Origin: an archaeon | Lineage (GTDB): Archaea > Thermoproteota > Nitrososphaeria > Nitrososphaerales > UBA183 | Assembly: GCA_021807225.1 (NCBI GenBank) | Contig: JAKAPI010000006.1 | Coordinates: 26,424-37,043, forward strand | Length of the DNA: 10,620 nt | Direction of reading: 5' to 3' | Shown: one piece after another, positions 6,854 through 10,620 of the stretch | How positions within the stretch are numbered: the first letter of the stretch is position 1 | Layout: every line of letters starts with the position of its first letter | Made by a program: the position numbers and the translations under genes | Notes under the pieces: model-generated | What the model saw: the letters and a program-made list of their open reading frames with translations, nothing else | Told to the model about the DNA's origin: nothing | Databases searched by the model: none

Positions 6854-6863
6854 GCGTTATCTG
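6854..6863 (-). promoter_or_regulatory. possible TATA-like box of the nitroreductase remnant
   Basis: The minus strand reads AGATAACG in otherwise GC-rich DNA, centred about 26 nt upstream of the ATG at 6832, as expected for a leaderless gene. It could still drive the glycosylase gene downstream. The match to a TATA consensus is weak. Confidence 0.35.
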
Positions 6864-7052
6864 TTCTGCGGAGCTTGGAAGACAGGAGTTCGCGGGGGCC
6901 AGGGCGTCAGGCTGCGGCGAGGGCAGGCTCCGGGCTACTCGTTGTGTCTGGCGGCTCGACTCTGTTGTCTCCCGCCGTCCGCTTCGTGCCGTCATAGACT
7001 TCTTCCGGGGCGATGATGGCCATGGACACCGGACATGGCGGAGGCATCCTCT

Positions 7053-7069
7053 GGGACGGCTTGCCGCCC
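7053..7069 (-). terminator. hairpin downstream of the GH99-like gene
   Basis: On the minus strand GGGCGGC and GCCGTCCC pair with one bulged base across a very short loop, 14-30 nt after the TAA at 7083. It could mark the transcript end, but no T-run follows. Confidence 0.3.
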
Positions 7070-7082
7070 GGGCGCGAAGGTC

Positions 7083-8111
7083 TTACGACAGCTCCGAGAT
7101 GTAGCTGGCTGTCAGGTTTGCAAGGTAGCTCGGACCGACGGCGGCTGTAGCGTCGACGTGCGGCTCGATCGCTGTCCTCTCATGGTACTCGTTCCAACTG
7201 TAGATGATGACCAGCTTGACCTCTGACGAGTGTCCGAGGACGTAGCTCCACTGCTCCTGGTAGAGCCCCTGGGAGAGGTTGGGGTCGAACCTCAGGTACG
7301 AGCCCGAATATCCGCGGTCGAAGTAGCTGTCGATCCTCGGGACGATGGTCACTTCGCCGTCAGGTGAGATTACAGGCTGGCCCTCGTCGTTGGTTGCGTT
7401 CACTGCGCCCGCCTGACCGGAGAAGTACTGGGCCGGGGCGTCCCACCAGATCCAGTCGAGGTTGCTGTTCAGGGCCTTGTTCGGGCAGCTCTCGGCTGGC
7501 ACGCACGCATAGTTCCCGATCTCCCGGGATGTGAACCTGGTGTCGTTGTAGAGGGGCCTCGCGGGGTTGAAGGTGACGAGAAGTGGCCTAGACTGCCAGT
7601 CGAAGTACCACTTTGCGTAGGGGCCGGCGAAGCTGCCGTAGACATAGGAATAGACCTGGGACATGGAGATGTTGGAGCCGCTGGGGAAGGAGTCGACCAT
7701 TATCGCGACCTTGAAGTCGCTGTCAGTCCCCTTTAGGTAACGGAACAGGTCGAGCGTCGCTTTGTTGATGGCGCCGGCCTCGCCCTTCGCATATGGCCCC
7801 CACCATGAGACGACTGCGAAGGACAAACCGAGGCCCTGCATCTGGTCAACCTGGGTCTTGAAGGTCTGATTGGAGTCGGAAGCGTAGTACCCTATGGTCG
7901 GCCGGTCGACGACCGCACCTCCTCCGGGGGAGACGGTGCTGTTCCATCCCGGTGTGCCGGGGCCCGTGCTCGACCCCGGACCACCGTACCACAGATAGAG
8001 GACTGCGCCGACGGGCGCCCTGGCCGGCGGCCCCTCCAAGAGGACGCCAGCAACGGTTGCGAGGAGCAACAGGAGTAGTATCAGAGTGACTCTGAAAACC
8101 CCCTTGGGCAT
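7083..8111 (-). CDS. secreted GH99-like glycoside hydrolase
   Basis: A 342-residue protein starts at the ATG at 8111. Residues 6-25 form a hydrophobic signal peptide or anchor after MPKGVFR. The mature part begins AVLYLWYGG (36-44), followed by a DRPTIGYYASD block and LSFAVVSWWGPY (96-107). Near the end comes YSWNEYHERTAIEP (304-317). These are the landmarks of the GH99 (endo-alpha-1,2-mannosidase-like) barrel, and E308 and E311 of the NE-x-HE segment correspond to its catalytic acid pair. In the family the last motif is usually W-N-E-W-H-E-G-T-x-I-E-P; here Tyr and Arg replace the second Trp and the Gly. Several Asn-X-Ser/Thr sequons suit an exported archaeal protein. It probably acts outside the cell on mannose-containing glycans, but the substrate is inferred. 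A TATA-like box 30 nt upstream implies a nearly leaderless mRNA. Confidence 0.85.
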   Translation of the reverse strand: MPKGVFRVTLILLLLLLATVAGVLLEGPPARAPVGAVLYLWYGGPGSSTGPGTPGWNSTVSPGGGAVVDRPTIGYYASDSNQTFKTQVDQMQGLGLSFAVVSWWGPYAKGEAGAINKATLDLFRYLKGTDSDFKVAIMVDSFPSGSNISMSQVYSYVYGSFAGPYAKWYFDWQSRPLLVTFNPARPLYNDTRFTSREIGNYACVPAESCPNKALNSNLDWIWWDAPAQYFSGQAGAVNATNDEGQPVISPDGEVTIVPRIDSYFDRGYSGSYLRFDPNLSQGLYQEQWSYVLGHSSEVKLVIIYSWNEYHERTAIEPHVDATAAVGPSYLANLTASYISELS

Positions 8112-8136
8112 GTGAGATCTGTAGAGAAACCGCGCA

Positions 8137-8146
8137 GTCTTAACTA
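8137..8146. promoter_or_regulatory. divergent TATA-like element
   Basis: TCTTAACTA in the 64-bp gap between two divergent ATGs is AT-rich on both strands. On the minus strand it lies about 30 nt before the ATG at 8111. On the plus strand it lies about 35 nt before the ATG at 8176. It may serve one or both genes. Confidence 0.45.
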
Positions 8147-8150
8147 CTCG

Positions 8151-8175
8151 CCCCTGGTCGAATGGTGGCCAGGGG
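8151..8175. promoter_or_regulatory. perfect 7-bp inverted repeat directly before a start codon
   Basis: CCCCTGG (8151-8157) and CCAGGGG (8169-8175) form a perfect inverted repeat with an 11-bp spacer, ending at the base before the ATG at 8176. It covers the expected transcription start of the plus-strand gene, so an operator is likely. If the transcript starts further upstream it would be a hairpin hiding the start codon. The second arm also offers a Shine-Dalgarno-like AGGGG, although very close to the ATG. Confidence 0.45.
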
Positions 8176-8820
8176 ATGACGTTCTGCCTTTACTGCGGAG
8201 CTCAGCTGCCTGACGGTGCCGGCTTCTGCGGTTCGTGCGGGAAACCGGTGCAGGCAACAGCGGAGCCGAGCCCCGCCCCGTCTCAGAGCCCGCCTACCTC
8301 CATCGGGCAGACGCTCCTCCTTTCCGCCAGAGACCTGGTGCTCAACAAGAAGATACTTTCAGTGCGCGAGCACTACGACATACAGAGCACGTCAGGGACT
8401 CAGCTCGGGGAGGCAGACGGGAACTTCATCCAGCTTCCAGCGAAGTTCGTCGTCCAGGATGCGAACGGCGCAGAAGTGATGCATGTCGTCGGGAAGCTGG
8501 TCTCGCTCAGGAGGGAGTTCGAGATGTACGACCCGGCCGGGACGCTCCTGGCGGCCATCAAGAAGAAGATCGTCAGGCTGGTGGGGAGCGAGTACTGGCT
8601 CGAGTTGAACGGGAACCAGTTCGCCAGGATTTACGGGAACTTCGTCGAGCACGACTACCGCTTCCAGGTAGGGGGCGTCGACGTCGCCCAGGTCCACAAG
8701 AAGTGGGTCTCGGTGCGCGACTCGTTCGACATCTCGATCTCGGGTTCGGTCGACCACAGGCTGGTGCTGGGGTCCGTGGTGATCATCGAGCACGAAGAAG
8801 TGACTGAGAGGCGCAGGTAG
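8176..8820 (+). CDS. zinc-ribbon plus LURP-one-related (LOR/YxjI-like) domain protein
   Basis: A 214-residue soluble protein with two parts. Residues 1-24 are a zinc ribbon with two CxxC knuckles (C4/C7 and C18/C21), the second in the sequence GFCGSCGKPV. A Pro/Ser-rich linker (about 28-44) follows. The rest, about 45-208, is a LURP-one-related barrel: LVLNKKILSVREHYDIQ, then alternating strands including HVVGKLVSLRREFEMYDPAG, then the WVSVRDSFDISI and LVLGSVVIIEHE strands at the end. This fold is shared with Tubby and phospholipid scramblases. In prokaryotic YxjI-like proteins its role is not established, though membrane or lipid contact is suspected from the fold. It diverges from the GH99-like gene and ends 5 bp from the convergent nuclease gene. 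Domain calls are firm; function is unknown. Confidence 0.88.
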   Translation: MTFCLYCGAQLPDGAGFCGSCGKPVQATAEPSPAPSQSPPTSIGQTLLLSARDLVLNKKILSVREHYDIQSTSGTQLGEADGNFIQLPAKFVVQDANGAEVMHVVGKLVSLRREFEMYDPAGTLLAAIKKKIVRLVGSEYWLELNGNQFARIYGNFVEHDYRFQVGGVDVAQVHKKWVSVRDSFDISISGSVDHRLVLGSVVIIEHEEVTERRR

Positions 8821-8825
8821 GACAC

Positions 8826-9602
8826 CTAGGGCCTGAACAGGCTCTTCGGACAGGACGAGCTGTACTCGCAGGCGCGGCACTTGCCAACGCTTGAGCTCGA
8901 CGTGGGCTCGCGCTCCCCGAGCCAGTACCCCGCCTTGGAGGCGACCGCCTTCTCCGCCTTCGCCGGCTCGTGCTTCAGCAGGTGCACTTTCATCCTGCCG
9001 GGGCGCCTGACTTCGAGCCACATGGTCTTCCCCTCGAGCAGGGCCCCTGAGACCTCTGCGATCCACCTCCTCTTCTCGTCTTCCCCCAGCTCGCCCGACT
9101 TCAGCCTGACCACCGCCAGCTGCAGCCGAGAGCAGTCGAAGCCCATCCTCTCCAGGAGCAGCCCGTAGATCCTCGCCTGGTTCTCCTGGTCCTCCCAGAG
9201 CGGCGTCGGGTCCCCCCTGGTCGTCTTCAGCTCCACCACCCAGAGGGGCCTCCCCTCGGACCAGATGACGTGGTCCGGGGTGCCGATGACCTTCAGGCCG
9301 CCCGCCGACCCCCACACCCCCAGCACCGCCAGGGACGGCTCCTTCCGCCCCACGAGCTCGGCGAACTCCTCCTTGGATATGCCCTCGGTGGGCATCAGCT
9401 CGTCGTGGAGGGCGGTCCCGGTGTCCTTCGCCGCGGAGGGGATCTCCCCCAGGGCGAACTCGTTCTCTAGCTTGTATTCGCAGTAGTACTGCTCGGCTAT
9501 GGAGGAGACGGCGACGAAGGAAGTGCCGTGCCTGAACTCCTCCTTCCTGGAGTCGAAGAACTCCTGCTCCCTCTTCCAGAACTGTTCCCAGAACTGCGCC
9601 AG
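8826..9602 (-). CDS. Cas4-like PD-(D/E)XK nuclease with Fe-S cysteines, probable CTG start
   Basis: The first ATG in frame (9395) would give only 189 residues, but the frame stays open upstream to a TAG at 9683 and the missing part is clearly coding. From the CTG at 9602 the protein is 258 residues. It contains SSIAEQYYCEYK (33-44) with C41, G-x-x-LHDEL with H66, GTPD110, VVELKT with E124 and K126 (the E-x-K pair), QARIY at 142-146, and CRACEYSSSC with C242, C245 and C251. Together these are the full Cas4/RecB-type nuclease motifs and four cysteines for a [4Fe-4S] cluster. No ATG, GTG or TTG exists in frame before 9395; CTG is chosen because AGGGAGG lies just upstream. It should cut or resect DNA ends. 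No CRISPR or cas gene is nearby, so this is a stand-alone member. The kinase gene lies 78 nt upstream. Confidence 0.85.
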   Translation of the reverse strand: MAQFWEQFWKREQEFFDSRKEEFRHGTSFVAVSSIAEQYYCEYKLENEFALGEIPSAAKDTGTALHDELMPTEGISKEEFAELVGRKEPSLAVLGVWGSAGGLKVIGTPDHVIWSEGRPLWVVELKTTRGDPTPLWEDQENQARIYGLLLERMGFDCSRLQLAVVRLKSGELGEDEKRRWIAEVSGALLEGKTMWLEVRRPGRMKVHLLKHEPAKAEKAVASKAGYWLGEREPTSSSSVGKCRACEYSSSCPKSLFRP

Positions 9603-9605
9603 TCT

Positions 9606-9612
9606 CCTCCCT
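9606..9612 (-). promoter_or_regulatory. Shine-Dalgarno sequence deciding the CTG start
   Basis: On the minus strand AGGGAGG ends 3 nt before the CTG at 9602-9600. The spacing is short, but this is the strongest ribosome-binding match near the beginning of the nuclease frame, which has no standard start codon in this part. Confidence 0.5.
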
Positions 9613-9680
9613 TTCGTAGCCGCGGCCCTGACGCGCCTCTGAGTGAGGAGAGTAGATAGCCCTTCGTGTGCAGGTCGGGC

Positions 9681-10304
9681 CTATCGGTATTCGGCCAGGT
9701 CCTTCGTCTCCCTGACGAGGAGCTTCGACTCGATCACCTCCATCGTCTCTCTGGGAGACATCTGGTAGAGCGCTTCGGCGTCGAGGTGGGTGACGGGGGC
9801 GCGCCTGTACTCCTTGATGAACTCCTTGAAGGCGGAGTTGATGCCGTCGAGGTACTCGTAGGTCATGTACCGCTCGTAGTCGCGCCCCCGCTCCCGCACG
9901 CGGTCCATGAGGTACTGGGTGCCGGAGTTCAGGTAGAAGACCTGGGTGGGCACCGGGACCCTCTCCTGCAGGGACCTGAGGAGCGGCAGGAAGGCCCTCA
10001 TGTTCTCCGGCGAGAGCGTGTAGCTGGTGTATGCCTCGACGCCGTCGAAGAAGAGGTCGCTCACGACCTCCTGGTCAAACAGACGCTCCTTCACGGCCCT
10101 GGCGACGTCATGGTAGTGCATGATGGTGAAGATCATCTCGGTCTCCAGCGCGTAGGTCACCGGGTCCTTGTAGAAGTCGTCGATGAGCGGATGGTTCGCG
10201 ACCACCTCCATGATGGACCGGCTCCTCCTGTGCTCCGTGAGGCGGCCTGCCAGGGTGGTCTTGCCAGATGCGAGCGGGCCCCCGAAGACGATGTATGGTG
10301 GCAA
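9681..10304 (-). CDS. deoxynucleoside kinase family protein
   Basis: From the TTG at 10304 the protein is 207 residues. It begins LPPYIVFGGPLASGKTTLAG with the P-loop GPLASGKT (residues 9-16). MEVVANHPLIDDFYKDP carries the conserved Glu and the N-P-L-x-x-F-Y-x-D-P segment of deoxyadenosine/deoxyguanosine kinases. Later come the SDLFFDG and AYTSYTL blocks, RGRDYERYMTYEYL (the LID arginines) and HLDAE. Such enzymes phosphorylate deoxynucleosides with ATP in DNA-precursor salvage; the preferred base is not readable. An ATG at 10331 adds nine residues that do not look conserved and sits inside the likely TATA box, whereas the TTG lies where a leaderless transcript should begin, so I prefer the TTG. 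The Cas4-like nuclease follows 78 nt downstream and may share the transcript. Confidence 0.88.
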   Translation of the reverse strand: MPPYIVFGGPLASGKTTLAGRLTEHRRSRSIMEVVANHPLIDDFYKDPVTYALETEMIFTIMHYHDVARAVKERLFDQEVVSDLFFDGVEAYTSYTLSPENMRAFLPLLRSLQERVPVPTQVFYLNSGTQYLMDRVRERGRDYERYMTYEYLDGINSAFKEFIKEYRRAPVTHLDAEALYQMSPRETMEVIESKLLVRETKDLAEYR

Positions 10305-10328
10305 GACCGGGCTCGCTCCGAGGAGACA

Positions 10329-10338
10329 CATATTTCAA
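10329..10338 (-). promoter_or_regulatory. TATA box of the deoxynucleoside kinase gene
   Basis: The minus strand reads TTGAAATATG, the most AT-rich spot nearby, centred about 29 nt before the TTG at 10304. It overlaps the stop codon of the small membrane protein gene, so the kinase gene probably has its own promoter despite the tight packing. Confidence 0.5.
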
Positions 10339-10532
10339 CGCCCCCTGTCATGGACCAAAGGCGTGTGGAACAGGCGCCCGAACAGGAGCCTAGCGGTCAA
10401 GCGTATCTCTCGGAAGGCGGGGTCTTCCGACGTTGACAGGTATGTGGCGAACACCCAGAGGAACATCCAGGAGAAGCTGAATGAGAGTAGGGCGACCATC
10501 AGAGAAGCGGCACCAGGCGCTGCAGAGACCAC
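10335..10532 (-). CDS. small single-helix membrane protein, unknown
   Basis: A 65-residue frame from the GTG at 10532; the ATG at 10499 (residue 12) is an alternative start. Residues ~10-33, ending WMFLWVFATYLS, form one convincing membrane helix rich in Phe and Trp. A basic C-terminal tail follows, with an arginine-rich segment REIRLTARLLFGR. Third-position GC is high, as in the other genes here, which supports coding on this strand over the opposite one. Its TGA lies within the TATA region of the kinase gene, 30 nt before that gene's TTG. A weak TATA-like GGATAGAAG about 30 nt upstream could drive it. I do not recognise the family. It may be a real small protein or chance. Confidence 0.5.
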   Translation of the reverse strand: MVSAAPGAASLMVALLSFSFSWMFLWVFATYLSTSEDPAFREIRLTARLLFGRLFHTPLVHDRGR

Positions 10533-10620
10533 AGTGATTTCGGGTTGCCAAAGGGTACTTCTATCCGGGTTATGACTACAGCAAGATGTTTGCTTGGTTC
10601 CTTCTTCAGAGAGATCGGAA
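10533..10620. other. right edge: lower-GC stretch ending in an adapter-like 9-mer
   Basis: The last ~60 bases are clearly less GC-rich (about 45% in 10561-10611) than the rest. A plus-strand frame reads GYFYPGYDYSKMFAWFLLQR up to the edge but has no clear start upstream, and an ATG at 10572 in another frame also stays open. The final bases AGATCGGAA equal the beginning of the standard Illumina adapter. I would not call a gene here. Confidence 0.4.

Larger units (their letters stand above)
6833..7082. other. non-coding gap with one uncertain 46-codon ORF
   Basis: This 250-bp gap separates the nitroreductase remnant from the GH99-like gene. The only reading frame worth mention is 6907-7047 on the minus strand, 46 codons from an ATG, with the segment MAIIAPEEVYDGTKRTAGDN. 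An internal ATG at 7023 could also start it. It has no clear promoter or ribosome site, its codon use is less GC-biased than the real genes, and I do not recognise it. It may be a decayed gene fragment. No tRNA or known structural RNA was found by eye. Confidence 0.3.

Noticed and set aside
6833..7082. tRNA or structural RNA in the gap
   Set aside because: No T-loop GTTCRANNC paired with an acceptor stem, and no recognisable RNase P or SRP RNA core by eye on either strand.
8826..9602. CRISPR-Cas locus suggested by the Cas4-like protein
   Set aside because: No repeat-spacer array and no cas1, cas2 or effector gene in the window.
8826..10304. Single kinase-nuclease fusion by read-through of the TAG at 9683 (both genes share a frame)
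   Set aside because: TAG ends many other genes in this window (for example 2245, 4857, 5458, 8820), so it is an ordinary stop; a Shine-Dalgarno sequence and CTG lie downstream.
9666..10436. Plus-strand 256-codon frame opposite the kinase gene
   Set aside because: No family features, while the minus strand has the full deoxynucleoside kinase motif set.

Overview
The window looks like about 10.6 kb of high-GC archaeal chromosome. TATA-like boxes lie about 26-36 nt upstream of many starts, several genes appear to be leaderless, and GTG, TTG and even CTG seem to be used as starts. The phylum cannot be fixed from this stretch. The Thr/Ser-rich secreted proteins and gene families would suit a mesophilic Nitrososphaeria- or Thermoplasmata-like lineage, but that is inference. 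No rRNA, tRNA, insertion sequence or CRISPR array is visible.

Left part (1-2245): a minus-strand pair of cell-surface genes comes first, a Thr/Ser-rich anchored protein cut by the left edge and a four-helix membrane protein overlapping it by ATGA. A minus-strand class III nucleotidyl cyclase-like gene follows. It diverges, from what looks like one shared TATA element, from a plus-strand secreted DUF4382 protein.

Middle (2331-6832): on the plus strand are an APC amino-acid permease, an MFS transporter 25 nt behind it, and, after a terminator-like hairpin, a bacterial-PH-domain (bPH2) membrane protein with its own promoter. Converging on it from the minus strand is an AlkZ-like winged-helix DNA glycosylase with a QAQ motif. 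Directly upstream of that gene lies a nitroreductase pseudogene that keeps only its first ~18 and last ~32 codons.

Right part (6833-10620): a secreted GH99-like protein and a zinc-ribbon/LURP-one-related protein diverge from a 64-bp intergenic region holding a TATA-like box and a perfect 7-bp inverted repeat. On the minus strand follow a small membrane protein, a deoxynucleoside kinase and a Cas4-like Fe-S PD-(D/E)XK nuclease, in transcription order. The nuclease is longer than its first ATG implies: 69 upstream codons carry the first Fe-S cysteine and the catalytic-domain histidine, and the likely start is a CTG behind a Shine-Dalgarno sequence. The last nine bases match the start of the common Illumina adapter, so the right edge may be an assembly artefact.

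Overall this is mostly an ordinary housekeeping and accessory mix: transport, surface proteins, DNA repair, nucleotide salvage and a possible cyclic-nucleotide enzyme. No clear new multi-gene system stands out. The items most worth checking are the nuclease N-terminus and its kinase neighbour, the cyclase lacking a transition-state Asn, and the gutted nitroreductase.
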